DNA from: an uncultured Bacteroidota bacterium
GTDB taxonomy: Bacteria; Bacteroidota; Bacteroidia; UKL13-3
Length of the DNA stretch: 13,003 nucleotides
Assembly: GCA_903888395.1 (NCBI GenBank)
Contig: CAISTO010000289.1
Span: 1-13,003, forward strand
Direction: 5' to 3'
This document shows positions 1-6,888 of the stretch, in pieces. A program made the position numbers and the translations under genes. The notes under the pieces are model-generated. The model was not told the DNA's origin and did no database searches. It saw only the letters and a list, made by a program, of their open reading frames with translations. How positions within the stretch are numbered: the stretch's first letter is position 1; each line of letters starts with the position of its first letter.

Positions 1-1011
1 ATCTTTCATACTTAAGCTGTTGCCAAACCATTCGTGTCCGCTTTCATGAACTATGATAAAATCAAAACCCCATTCATTGTTTTTATAATCATTGCCATAG
101 GCTACACAACTTTGGTGTTCCATTCCCCAATAAGGAGTTTCTACTAATTTATAACCATCGTTCCAAAAAGGATAGGGTGTAAAAAAACGATCAAAACAAC
201 CCAACATATCTTTTACCTGCTTAAAATGAATTTTTGCTTTTTGTTCATTTTCTCTCAAAACAAAATAGTTCATCACTAAAATTCCTTTTATCGGACTTCT
301 AAATTCATCTTGAATTTGAACATAATCAGCAATATTGATGGTAATATTATAATTATTAATAGGATACGAAACTTCCCAATCATACTGCGTGTAACCATCA
401 TTTAAAGGTAATTTTCCTATAAACTTTCCATTACTTACACCAACCAAACCATTTGGAACTTGCAAATGCATCATCATGTTTTCTGCTTCATCGCTCAAAT
501 GATCTTTGCAAGGCAACCAACAATATGCGCCAATTCCTTCGCAAGCCAAACCAACCCATGGTTTATTAGTGCTATCTTTTTTAAAAACAAATCCACCATC
601 CCAAGGAGCATTTTTGGCAATTGGAGGAAAGCCACTAAAAAATACAGTAATTTTAGCCAAAGTTCCTTTTAAAATTTTTTTTCCAAAATCAATAAAATAT
701 GCATTGCTATCTTGCTGGTAAATAAGATTGGTGTTTTCAAAAATCACTTTTTCTATTTTCATTGGCATTTTCAAATCAATTTGAATTTTATTCAAATCAG
801 TTACAGCCAAAAATGTGATTTCGTTTTTACCCGAAATAAAATGATGGTCAATATCAACTTTGCATGTTATTTCATAGGTTTTTACATCAAAGCATGAACG
901 GAGTTTTGATAGTTTTCCGTGTAAATAATCTTGTTTTGAAAAAGGTTGTGCACTTAAATTTCCAAACAAAACGACTAATAAAAAGGAAATGAATAATTTA
1001 TGGTGAAACAT
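1..1011 (-). CDS. M1-family metallopeptidase (aminopeptidase N-like), N-terminal part, cut by window edge
   Basis: This is a zinc metallopeptidase of the M1 (gluzincin) family, probably secreted to the periplasm. Reading the minus strand from ATG at 1011 gives 337 codons with no stop before the window edge. Residues 1-21 (MFHHKLFISF..., ending LSA before Gln) are a typical signal peptide. A beta-rich N-terminal domain follows. The substrate-binding motif appears as WGMEHQS at about 295-301, where classical M1 enzymes have GAMEN. The zinc site HESGHEW is at 322-328 (H322, E323, H326). The second zinc-ligand Glu and the C-terminal domains lie outside the window. The start is set by the signal peptide. 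The gene is divergent from fabI with a 76-base gap. The family call is firm; substrate and exact subfamily are unknown. It could act as an aminopeptidase or have drifted to another peptide substrate. Confidence 0.9.
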   Translation of the reverse strand, partial: MFHHKLFISFLLVVLFGNLSAQPFSKQDYLHGKLSKLRSCFDVKTYEITCKVDIDHHFISGKNEITFLAVTDLNKIQIDLKMPMKIEKVIFENTNLIYQQDSNAYFIDFGKKILKGTLAKITVFFSGFPPIAKNAPWDGGFVFKKDSTNKPWVGLACEGIGAYCWLPCKDHLSDEAENMMMHLQVPNGLVGVSNGKFIGKLPLNDGYTQYDWEVSYPINNYNITINIADYVQIQDEFRSPIKGILVMNYFVLRENEQKAKIHFKQVKDMLGCFDRFFTPYPFWNDGYKLVETPYWGMEHQSCVAYGNDYKNNEWGFDFIIVHESGHEWFGNSLSMKD

Positions 1012-1026
1012 TTGTTAAATATTTTT

Positions 1027-1058
1027 TTTCAAACATAAAACTAAATTGTATAAACTTG
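1027..1058 (+). promoter_or_regulatory. Candidate Bacteroidota promoter for fabI
   Basis: TTTC at 1027-1030, a 20-base spacer, then TAAACTTG at 1051-1058. This resembles TTTG-N19-21-TAnnTTTG with one mismatch in each box. The predicted transcript would start near 1062-1066, about 25 bases before the fabI ATG. It overlaps the candidate promoter of the divergent peptidase gene. Confidence 0.3.
1030..1037 (-). promoter_or_regulatory. Candidate Bacteroidota -7 box for the M1 peptidase gene
   Basis: On the minus strand this reads TATGTTTG, an exact match to the Bacteroidota -7 consensus TAnnTTTG. It lies 18 bases upstream of the peptidase ATG, which would give a very short leader. No clear TTTG -33 box is found 19-21 bases further upstream, so this is a consensus match only. 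Confidence 0.4.
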
Positions 1059-1087
1059 CGCTATAAATAAAAATCTAAGTTTTCAAT

Positions 1088-1903
1088 ATGAATAATTTAC
1101 TTCAAGGAAAAAAAGGCATCATATTCGGTGCGTTAAATGATAAGTCAATAGCTTGGCAAGTGGCTTTAAAATGCCATGAACAAGGCGCACAAATTGTATT
1201 AACCAATGCACCTGTTGCCATGAGAATGGGTGAAATAAATGAATTATCAACCATTTGTAATGCTCAAGTAATTCCTTGCGATGTGAGTAAAAACGAAGAC
1301 ATGGACAATTTGATTGACAAGTCGATGGAGATTTTAGGTGGTAAAATTGATTTTATTTTACACTCAGTTGGCATGAGTATGAATATGAGAAAAGGCAATG
1401 ATTACTTGAACTTAGACTATAAGTTCATGCATGATACCATTGATATTTCTGCTATGAGTTTTCACCGTTTATTGGCTTCATGTTATAAAAAAGATGCCAT
1501 TAACGAATGGGGTTCGGTAGTAGCTTTAACTTATATTGCTGCGCAACGTGTGTTCCCTCATTATAGCGAAATGGCAGAGGCAAAATCATTGTTAGAAAGT
1601 GTGGCCCGTAGTTTTGGTTATCATTATGGTAAAACTAAAAAAGTACGTATCAATACCATTTCACAAAGTCCAACAAAAACTACTGCTGGAAGCGGTGTAA
1701 AAGGTTTTGGCGACTTCTTTGACTATGCAGCAGCATTGAGTCCACTTGGCAATGCCGATGCAGAGCAATGTGCTGAATATTGTGCATTAATGTTTAGCGA
1801 TTTCAGCAGAATGGTTACCATGCAAAACCTTTTCCACGATGGTGGATTTAACAATACTGGCTTTAGCCCTGATGTATTTGAAATAGCAAAAAATCCTGAA
1901 TAA
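1088..1903 (+). CDS. fabI: Enoyl-[acyl-carrier-protein] reductase (NADH), FabI
   Basis: FabI carries out the last step of each fatty-acid elongation cycle, reducing trans-2-enoyl-ACP to acyl-ACP with NAD(P)H in the cytoplasm. The 271-residue protein is a short-chain dehydrogenase/reductase of normal FabI length. The FabI-type cofactor loop GALNDKSIAWQVAL is at 14-27, and HSVGMS at 92-97 matches the HSIG segment of other FabI proteins. The catalytic pair follows the FabI spacing Y-x6-K: Y159 and K166, with the extra FabI tyrosine Y149 in LTY. The substrate-loop segment SQSPTKTTAGSGVKGF (192-207) is the form I associate with Bacteroidota FabI rather than the SAGPIRTL of E. coli. The ATG at 1088 lies just upstream of the cofactor loop. 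The gene appears monocistronic: its own gap upstream and a strong terminator downstream. FabI is the known target of triclosan and isoniazid-type inhibitors. Confidence 0.95.
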   Translation: MNNLLQGKKGIIFGALNDKSIAWQVALKCHEQGAQIVLTNAPVAMRMGEINELSTICNAQVIPCDVSKNEDMDNLIDKSMEILGGKIDFILHSVGMSMNMRKGNDYLNLDYKFMHDTIDISAMSFHRLLASCYKKDAINEWGSVVALTYIAAQRVFPHYSEMAEAKSLLESVARSFGYHYGKTKKVRINTISQSPTKTTAGSGVKGFGDFFDYAAALSPLGNADAEQCAEYCALMFSDFSRMVTMQNLFHDGGFNNTGFSPDVFEIAKNPE

Positions 1904-1930
1904 GAAATTTTATAAAAATAATTATTTAAT

Positions 1931-1961
1931 AAAAAAGCGGAAAGAAATTTTCGCTTTTTTT
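1931..1961 (+). terminator. Intrinsic terminator after fabI
   Basis: AAAAAAGCG (1931-1939) pairs with CGCTTTTTT (1952-1960). An inner AAA/TTT stem closes on a GAAA tetraloop (1944-1947), and a T run ends the element. It begins 27 bases after the fabI stop. The A run also makes it a possible terminator on the other strand. Confidence 0.8.
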
Positions 1962-2007
1962 ATGTTTTGTACTTTAAATTTTGGTAGAATTTTAAAGATA
2001 GAATGGT

Positions 2008-2082
2008 GTACGACCCCAACGGGGTCGAATGTTTATAGAAGAATCATTTTATTATAAACATGCGACCCCGTTGGGGTCGTAC
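2008..2082. repeat. REPIN-like nested inverted repeat (two GTACGACCCC palindromes facing each other)
   Basis: Two 30-base arms, 2008-2037 and 2053-2082, are reverse complements with one mismatch (A2028 against G2062). They flank a 15-base spacer. The outer 20 bases of each arm, GTACGACCCCAACGGGGTCG in the left arm, contain their own hairpin: CGACCCC, a 3-base loop, GGGGTCG. The element is much more GC-rich than its surroundings. It lies between the fabI terminator and the terminator of the convergent permease, outside both genes. The structure matches a REP doublet (REPIN), the kind mobilised by RAYT transposases. No such transposase is encoded in the window, so that link is inference. Confidence 0.8.
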
Positions 2083-2141
2083 CTCACAAAAAAAATTATC
2101 AATAGTATTACGCAGTTGTATTTTACAAAACATTTAACATA

Positions 2142-2181
2142 AAAAAAGCTGCTTTGAAATTATTTCCAAAGCAGCTTTTTT
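2142..2181 (-). terminator. Intrinsic terminator after the APC permease (probably bidirectional)
   Basis: GCTGCTTTG (2148-2156) pairs with CAAAGCAGC (2167-2175). The stem is extended by six A (2142-2147) against six T (2176-2181), giving a long hairpin with a U-tract on either strand. It lies 18 bases past the permease stop codon. Confidence 0.85.
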
Positions 2182-2199
2182 AAGTTTAAATTTCAATAA

Positions 2200-3675
2200 T
2201 TATTCTTCAATTGGAGGGTTTTGTAAATTGCTATGTCTTTTGCTATATAGGAAATAAACCAATACACCAACTGCACCCCAAATTAGGAAAGCAATCCAAG
2301 TTTCAATTCTTACAAAGCACATCAAAAACAAATTGAATGAAACACCTAAGGTTCCAACTAAATATACTGCTGGCGCTTTAAAAGGTCTTTCTAATTCAGG
2401 ACTTTTATAGCGTAATAACATAACTGCAACACATACCATTGCAAAAGCCAATAATGTTCCCATGCTACACATGGCGCTTACATTTTCAATTGGAGTTAAT
2501 GCTGCAACAACAGAAATAATTGCACCAACTAAAATGGTAGATTTATAAGGCGTTTTAAATTTGGGATGTAATGTACCAAACATTCCCTTAGGTAATAAAC
2601 CATCTTTAGCCATGCCCAAAAATATACGAGTTTGACCTAACATCATTACTAACATTACAGATGTTAATCCTGCAGTTGCTGCAATTGTTATGATAAACAC
2701 GGCCCAAGTTAAACCGTTTTCGCTAAATGCAGAAGCTACAGGTGCGGCTTTATCTAATACATCGTAACGTACCATTCCCGTTAAAACCAATGATACTAAA
2801 ATATATAAAACAGTACAAATAACCAATGATGCAATGATTGCAAAAGGCACATCTTTTTTAGGGTTGATTGCCTCACCAGCCTGAGTTGAAACAGCATCGA
2901 AACCGATATAAGCAAAAAATACAATAGTAGCTGCAGTAACAACACCTTCCCAACCAAAACTTTTGCTTACAACTCCATCAGTTATTGTTTCAACCGAAGT
3001 TGGAATAAATGGTTGCCAATTTTCTACATTGATATAAAATGCTCCAACTATAATTACAAAAAGAACAACAGCAATTTTAATAATTACAATAATATTATTG
3101 GTACTTGCAGCTTCTTTAATGCCTTTAATTAAAATACTAGTAACAAACCAAGTAATTACAAATGCTGGTAAGTTAAAAGCAAAAGAAGGAATATCAATTC
3201 CTAATGCAGCTGCTTTTGTAGCTGCTGTAACTGGATCATTACATAACCAAATTGGAATATCGAGGTGAAACAAATGTAATAGTTTTACAAAATAACCACT
3301 CCAAGCTACAGCAACTGTGGTTGCTCCCATCATGTATTCCAATATTAAATTCCAACCAATGAACCAAGCAAATAGTTCGCCAACCGTTCCGTAAGCATAG
3401 CTGTAAGCACTACCTTCTACTGGTAAAACTGAAGCAAATTCGGCATAACAGAGCGAAGCAAATAAACAGCCAACGCCAGCAATTACAAATGAAATCGCAA
3501 GTGCTGGTCCTGCATAATCGTGCGCGGCAATTCCTGTTAAAGTAAAAATTCCACCGCCAATAATGGCACCTATTCCTAACGATGTTAATCCCCAACGGGT
3601 AAGCACACGGTTTAATCCGCCTTTTTTCATTTCTGCCTCAAAGGCACTAATTGGTTTTTTTCGCCAAACACTCAT
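2200..3675 (-). CDS. APC-superfamily amino-acid permease (cationic amino-acid transporter type)
   Basis: This is an inner-membrane secondary transporter of the APC superfamily, most like the bacterial CAT/YfnA group that imports amino acids by cation symport or exchange. The 491-residue protein is a full-length family member with about 12 hydrophobic segments. Helix 1 carries the unwound substrate-binding motif GIGAIIGGGIFTLTG at 34-48. Helix 6 carries FFAYIGFDAVSTQAGEA at 253-269, followed by the conserved NPKKDVP loop. LGQTRIFLGMAKDGLLP at 346-362 is the typical cytoplasmic loop after helix 8. The N-terminal RKKP...GLNRVLTRWGL leads directly into helix 1, supporting the ATG at 3675. The gene stands alone, with its own terminator and a repeat-filled upstream gap of 170 bases. 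The substrate (Arg/Lys, branched-chain or other) cannot be read from sequence. Confidence 0.88.
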   Translation of the reverse strand: MSVWRKKPISAFEAEMKKGGLNRVLTRWGLTSLGIGAIIGGGIFTLTGIAAHDYAGPALAISFVIAGVGCLFASLCYAEFASVLPVEGSAYSYAYGTVGELFAWFIGWNLILEYMMGATTVAVAWSGYFVKLLHLFHLDIPIWLCNDPVTAATKAAALGIDIPSFAFNLPAFVITWFVTSILIKGIKEAASTNNIIVIIKIAVVLFVIIVGAFYINVENWQPFIPTSVETITDGVVSKSFGWEGVVTAATIVFFAYIGFDAVSTQAGEAINPKKDVPFAIIASLVICTVLYILVSLVLTGMVRYDVLDKAAPVASAFSENGLTWAVFIITIAATAGLTSVMLVMMLGQTRIFLGMAKDGLLPKGMFGTLHPKFKTPYKSTILVGAIISVVAALTPIENVSAMCSMGTLLAFAMVCVAVMLLRYKSPELERPFKAPAVYLVGTLGVSFNLFLMCFVRIETWIAFLIWGAVGVLVYFLYSKRHSNLQNPPIEE

Positions 3676-3751
3676 ATATTTTTATCGATTTTTTGAATGG
3701 CAATATAATAAGTAAAGCAAATTATACAAGTACGATTTTTAGTTTATAGCT

Positions 3752-3843
3752 AATAGTCGATAGACCATAGAAAATAAATTAAACACCTAGTCACTTACCT
3801 ATCGTCCATCTACTATGGTCTATCGTCCATTGACTATTGTCTA
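3752..3843. repeat. Intergenic repeat: two 21-bp tandem units plus an inverted partial copy
   Basis: Two 21-base units, 3799-3819 and 3820-3840, share 18 of 21 positions. Both begin CTATCGTCCAT, and a third unit begins with CTA at 3841. Upstream, CGATAGACCATAG (3758-3770) is a perfect inverted copy of CTATGGTCTATCG (3813-3825). AATAGTC (3752-3758) likewise mirrors GACTATT (3832-3838). The RNA could fold as a long interrupted hairpin. It fills most of the gap between the hydrolase stop (3846) and the permease start (3675). No open reading frame explains it. Confidence 0.75.
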
Positions 3844-3845
3844 AT

Positions 3846-4418
3846 TTACTGTTCCCAATGCTTTACGCGCATTACTTTAACAAAACGTTTTCGGTAATAA
3901 TCACTTAACATCCAATCCTCTCTTACTCCATCGTTTACTGAGGAATGAATAAATTTTACGGGCATTCCTCTTTCAGAAATAACTATTCCTACATGTCCAA
4001 CTCTATGTCCTCTTCGGCTTCGTCCTTTAAAAAAAATCAAATCACCTTTTTGAATATTTTTACTGTTCACTTCTATTCCTATTAATGATTGTCCAGCACT
4101 GGTATGAGGCAAACGAATGCCAAATTTTGCAAAAACAGTCATTGTAAAACCACTGCAGTCATATCCTCTATTGGAGGTTCCTCCTCTTTTGTAATTTAAA
4201 CCTAAATACTTTTTCCCATAAATAATCATAGAATCAGCTTTAAATACTTTAGGTTTTAAACTCGAAAATGTAACTATTTGATTGATTGAGTCGTTTGAAG
4301 CGACAATTATGCTATCACTATTTTTGGTAATTCGTAACTGAGAATAGGAAATTAAACACCAAGTATTCAACACTATATATAAAATAAATGACAATATTGA
4401 AATCTTTTTTTTGCTCAT
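3846..4418 (-). CDS. Secreted NlpC/P60 (C40) cell-wall peptidase
   Basis: NlpC/P60 enzymes are cysteine peptidases that cut peptide stems of peptidoglycan, typically at gamma-D-Glu-diaminopimelate bonds. The 190-residue protein begins with a signal peptide (about 1-27, MSKKKISILSF..., ending YSQ). A poorly conserved linker of about 40 residues follows, then the catalytic domain from about 65. The triad is visible: Cys88 in GYDCSGF, His142 in GHVGIV and His158 in FIHSS. The segment LPHTSAGQS (103-111) and QKGDLIFF (123-130) are usual in the family. No SH3 or LysM domain is seen, so substrate targeting is unclear. The gene is divergent from bamD across 65 bases. It is probably a small periplasmic or outer-membrane-associated murein hydrolase; whether it acts in growth or recycling cannot be told. 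Confidence 0.88.
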   Translation of the reverse strand: MSKKKISILSFILYIVLNTWCLISYSQLRITKNSDSIIVASNDSINQIVTFSSLKPKVFKADSMIIYGKKYLGLNYKRGGTSNRGYDCSGFTMTVFAKFGIRLPHTSAGQSLIGIEVNSKNIQKGDLIFFKGRSRRGHRVGHVGIVISERGMPVKFIHSSVNDGVREDWMLSDYYRKRFVKVMRVKHWEQ

Positions 4419-4428
4419 TGGTATTTTA

Positions 4429-4457
4429 CGAAAATAAGTTTTCTATTTTAAATCAAA
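4429..4457 (-). promoter_or_regulatory. Candidate promoter for the NlpC/P60 gene
   Basis: On the minus strand, TATTTTCG (4436 down to 4429) matches TAnnTTTG at all but one base. A TTTG box lies at 4457-4454 after a 17-base spacer, shorter than the usual 19-21. It overlaps the bamD promoter candidate back to back, so the two genes may compete for polymerase. Confidence 0.3.
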
Positions 4458-4470
4458 AAACATACTTTCG
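4440..4470 (+). promoter_or_regulatory. Candidate promoter of the bamD-rpoZ-coaBC-DUF4835 operon
   Basis: TTTC at 4440-4443, a 19-base spacer, then TACTTTCG at 4463-4470. This fits the Bacteroidota TTTG / TAnnTTTG pattern with one mismatch per box and correct spacing. The transcript would begin about 8-10 bases before the bamD ATG at 4484. That supports this start over the upstream in-frame ATG at 4388, which lies inside the divergent hydrolase gene. Confidence 0.45.
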
Positions 4471-4483
4471 CAGACTAGTAAAA

Positions 4484-5287
4484 ATGAAGTATTTAAGTTT
4501 ATCAATTATCATATTAAGTTTAGTATTTGGAGGCTGCAGAAGTAAGTTCCAAAAGGCTTTAAAAAGCACTGACTCCAAGAAGAAATTGGAAGTAGCTGAA
4601 TATTTCTTTATGAAAAAAGATTTTTACAGGGCTCAAACACTTTTTGATCAACTAGAAAACGAAATTTCAAATACACCTTTGGCCGAGAAAATTTTATATT
4701 ATCAAGCTCAATGTGATTATGGTTTAAAAATGTATTCTTTAGCTGGTTACAGGTATAAAATATATTACGAAACTTATCCAACTAGTGTAAATGCTGAAGA
4801 AGCTTTGTATTTAAATGGATATTGTATTTTTTTAGAATCGCAAGATTCTGAATTAGACCAAGTTGATACGTATAAAGCGATTGAAACTTTTAAAATTTTT
4901 GTAAATGTTTATCCTGAAAGTAAATATTTAAATGATTGCAATAAATATTTAGATAAATTGCGAGCTAAACTTTCACAAAAAGCTTATAACAATGCAAAAT
5001 TATATTACAATATTGGTTCGTATAAAAGTGCAATTGTTTCACTTAGAAATTTAGTGAACGATTTTCCGGAAATAGCACAAAGAGAAGAAATAGATTTTTT
5101 GATTTTAAAATCAAACTATTTATTAGCAGAAAATAGTATTCCAGAAAAGCAAATTCAACGTTACCAAGAAACAATAAGTGCATTCAACGATTTTACTGAA
5201 TTATACACCGAAAACAGTAAATTTATGAGTAATGCAAAAGACATTAAACAAAAAGCAGTAACCGAATTAAATAAAATAAACAAATAA
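4484..5287 (+). CDS. bamD: Outer-membrane protein assembly factor BamD (TPR lipoprotein)
   Basis: BamD is the essential lipoprotein partner of BamA in the complex that folds beta-barrel proteins into the outer membrane. From ATG 4484 the protein has 267 residues, normal for the family. It starts with a lipoprotein signal whose lipobox is FGGC, with the lipidated Cys at 18. The mature part is almost entirely paired helices of the TPR type. Clear repeats are near 33-66 (AEYFFMKKDFYRAQTLFDQL), 70-101, 128-160 and 166-198 (YNIGSYKSAIVSLRNLVNDFP). The same frame is open upstream to ATG 4388, but that start would lack a signal peptide, overlap the hydrolase start by 31 bases and precede the predicted promoter. 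The A-rich TAAAAATG start context is typical of SD-less Bacteroidota genes. It is the first gene of a four-gene operon, 6 bases from rpoZ. Confidence 0.88.
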   Translation: MKYLSLSIIILSLVFGGCRSKFQKALKSTDSKKKLEVAEYFFMKKDFYRAQTLFDQLENEISNTPLAEKILYYQAQCDYGLKMYSLAGYRYKIYYETYPTSVNAEEALYLNGYCIFLESQDSELDQVDTYKAIETFKIFVNVYPESKYLNDCNKYLDKLRAKLSQKAYNNAKLYYNIGSYKSAIVSLRNLVNDFPEIAQREEIDFLILKSNYLLAENSIPEKQIQRYQETISAFNDFTELYTENSKFMSNAKDIKQKAVTELNKINK

Positions 5288-5293
5288 ATATAA

Positions 5294-5641
5294 ATGGCAA
5301 ACTTAAATCACAATTACCAAAACGTACCTACTACCACTGTAACTCGCGACTTACGTAAATTAGAAGCTGAAACAGGAAACTTGTACGAAACAATTGCAAT
5401 TATTGCTAAAAGAGCAAACCAAATATCAGCTCAAATGAAAGAAGAGTTACATAGCAAATTAAACGAATTTGATAATGATAACGACACTTTAGAAGAGATT
5501 TTTGAAAACCGTGAACAAATAGAAATTTCTAATTTTTACGAGAAATTACCTAAGTCGACTTTAATAGCAACTGAAGAGTTTATGAACGGTAAAATTTATT
5601 ACAATAATCCAGCTAAAACTGGGGATGGAAAACAATTCTAG
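5294..5641 (+). CDS. rpoZ: DNA-directed RNA polymerase subunit omega (Bacteroidota type)
   Basis: Omega is the small RNA polymerase subunit (Rpb6 homologue) that helps beta-prime fold and assemble. The 115-residue protein is longer than the 91-residue E. coli protein. The conserved helix of the family is seen at 29-45: NLYETIAIIAKRANQIS, including the hallmark Tyr-Glu and Lys-Arg-Ala-Asn-Gln-Ile residues. The next part (47-85) is acidic and helical, with EEIFENREQIEISNFYEKLPK. The C-terminal tail is a lineage-type extension. There is no signal peptide, so it is cytoplasmic. The position between bamD and coaBC fits omega in this phylum, and in many other bacteria rpoZ is also near coaBC. The call rests on one motif plus context; sequence similarity to proteobacterial omega is low. 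Confidence 0.85.
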   Translation: MANLNHNYQNVPTTTVTRDLRKLEAETGNLYETIAIIAKRANQISAQMKEELHSKLNEFDNDNDTLEEIFENREQIEISNFYEKLPKSTLIATEEFMNGKIYYNNPAKTGDGKQF

Positions 5642-5676
5642 TTTTTTCAAACACTACTTTTTAAAACAAGAGTAAA

Positions 5677-6888
5677 TTGAAAAACAAAAAAATTATTATC
5701 GCCATTAGTGCCAGCATAGCCGCCTACAAAGCGGCTTTTTTGGTTAGATTGCTAGTTAAAGCTGGTGCCAATGTAAAAGTAATAATTACTCCTGCAGCCA
5801 AAGAATTTGTTACGCCTTTAACCTTAAGTACGCTTAGCAAAAATCCTGTTTACAGCGATTTTGTTTTGAACAAAAATGGCGAATGGACAAACCATGTGGA
5901 TCTTGGACTTTGGGCCGATTTAATGGTTATTGCCCCAGCAAGTGCAAATACAATTGCTAAAATGGCAAATGGAATTTGTGATAATTTATTAATTGCAACT
6001 TATCTTTCAGCCAAGTGTCCTATCATGTTTGCGCCAGCAATGGATTTAGACATGTTTATACATCCAACTACTGTTCAAAATTGCGCTAAACTTCAATCGT
6101 TTGGAAACATCATGATTGACGCAAAAGAAGGTGAATTAGCCAGCGGATTAAATGGAAAAGGAAGAATGGCTGAACCTGAAGAAATATTTTCAGTGATTGA
6201 AAAGCATTTTAATTTTCAGCAAGATTTATTAGGTAAAAAAGCTTTAGTAACTGCAGGTCCAACATACGAAAACATAGATCCAGTGCGTTTTATTGGAAAT
6301 TATTCGAGTGGGAAAATGGGATTTGCTTTAGCAGAAGAATTAGCAGAAAGAGGCGCATTGGTTACACTAATAGCCGGACCAGTTGAAATCATTCACCATC
6401 ATAAAAATATTACAAGATTAAACGTTCATTCAGCTGCACAAATGTTTGAAGCAGTCAATGAAAACTTCAGTACTGTAAATATTGCAATTATGTGTGCTGC
6501 CGTTGCCGACTATTCGCCAATTTCAGTTGCTGATGAAAAAATAAAAAAACAAAATGACGAAGGTTTAATCATTGAATTGAAAAAGACCAAAGACATTTTA
6601 AAATATATTGGTTCTTTAAAAACTAACAAACAAATAGTGGTTGGATTTGCACTCGAAACCAATCATGAAGAAGAAAATGCTTTAATAAAATTAAAAGAAA
6701 AAAAAGCTGATTTTATTGTGTTAAATTCTTTACAAACATCAGGTGCTGGCTTTAAACACAACACCAATCAAATTACTATTTTAAAAAATAGTGGGGAGAA
6801 AATAGCCTTTAATTTAAAATCTAAAAACGATGTTGCTACAGACATTGTGAATGAAATAGTTAATTTAACAAATACCATTGATGCGTAA
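5677..6888 (+). CDS. coaBC: Bifunctional phosphopantothenoylcysteine decarboxylase / phosphopantothenate-cysteine ligase
   Basis: CoaBC performs two steps of coenzyme A synthesis: joining cysteine to 4'-phosphopantothenate, then FMN-dependent decarboxylation to 4'-phosphopantetheine. The 403-residue protein has the usual fused layout. The N-terminal CoaC flavoprotein (1-180) shows the FMN-binding GSIAAYK-like segment SASIAAYKA (11-19), catalytic His73 in TNHVDL and ADLMVIAPASANTIAKMANG (80-99). The usual PAMN motif reads PAMD (120-123), and the flap motif reads ASGLNGKGRM (155-164) without the Cys of the E. coli ACGDIGPGRM. The C-terminal CoaB domain (about 186-395) has VTAGPTYENIDPVRFIGNYS (191-210), SSGKMG, AAVADYSP (274-281) and KIKK (288-291). 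Translation must start at TTG 5677: an in-frame stop lies at 5662 and no ATG occurs before the FMN motif. It is the third gene of the operon, 35 bases after rpoZ. Confidence 0.95.
   Translation: MKNKKIIIAISASIAAYKAAFLVRLLVKAGANVKVIITPAAKEFVTPLTLSTLSKNPVYSDFVLNKNGEWTNHVDLGLWADLMVIAPASANTIAKMANGICDNLLIATYLSAKCPIMFAPAMDLDMFIHPTTVQNCAKLQSFGNIMIDAKEGELASGLNGKGRMAEPEEIFSVIEKHFNFQQDLLGKKALVTAGPTYENIDPVRFIGNYSSGKMGFALAEELAERGALVTLIAGPVEIIHHHKNITRLNVHSAAQMFEAVNENFSTVNIAIMCAAVADYSPISVADEKIKKQNDEGLIIELKKTKDILKYIGSLKTNKQIVVGFALETNHEEENALIKLKEKKADFIVLNSLQTSGAGFKHNTNQITILKNSGEKIAFNLKSKNDVATDIVNEIVNLTNTIDA

Noticed and set aside
460..897. Three short plus-strand open frames of 61-71 codons
   Set aside because: They lie wholly within the minus-strand M1 peptidase gene, which has a signal peptide and catalytic motifs in its own frame. 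Their translations show no recognisable domain.
2008..2082. REPIN-like element as the terminator of fabI or the permease
   Set aside because: Both genes already have well-formed hairpins with T runs closer to their stops, and this element has no T run.
3410..3595. 61-codon minus-strand open frame inside the permease
   Set aside because: It is a different frame of the permease gene; its Cys/Arg-rich translation is an artefact of reading a membrane helix out of frame.
3799..3843. Tandem repeats as a CRISPR array
   Set aside because: Units are 21 bases, directly adjacent with no spacers, and no cas gene is present.
4388..4483. Upstream in-frame ATG extending bamD by 32 residues
   Set aside because: The extension lacks a signal peptide, overlaps the divergent hydrolase gene and lies upstream of the predicted promoter. 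ATG 4484 gives a perfect lipoprotein signal with FGGC.
6878..6880. TTG as start of the DUF4835 gene
   Set aside because: The next codon is ATG at 6881 and gives the same signal peptide; ATG is the simpler choice.
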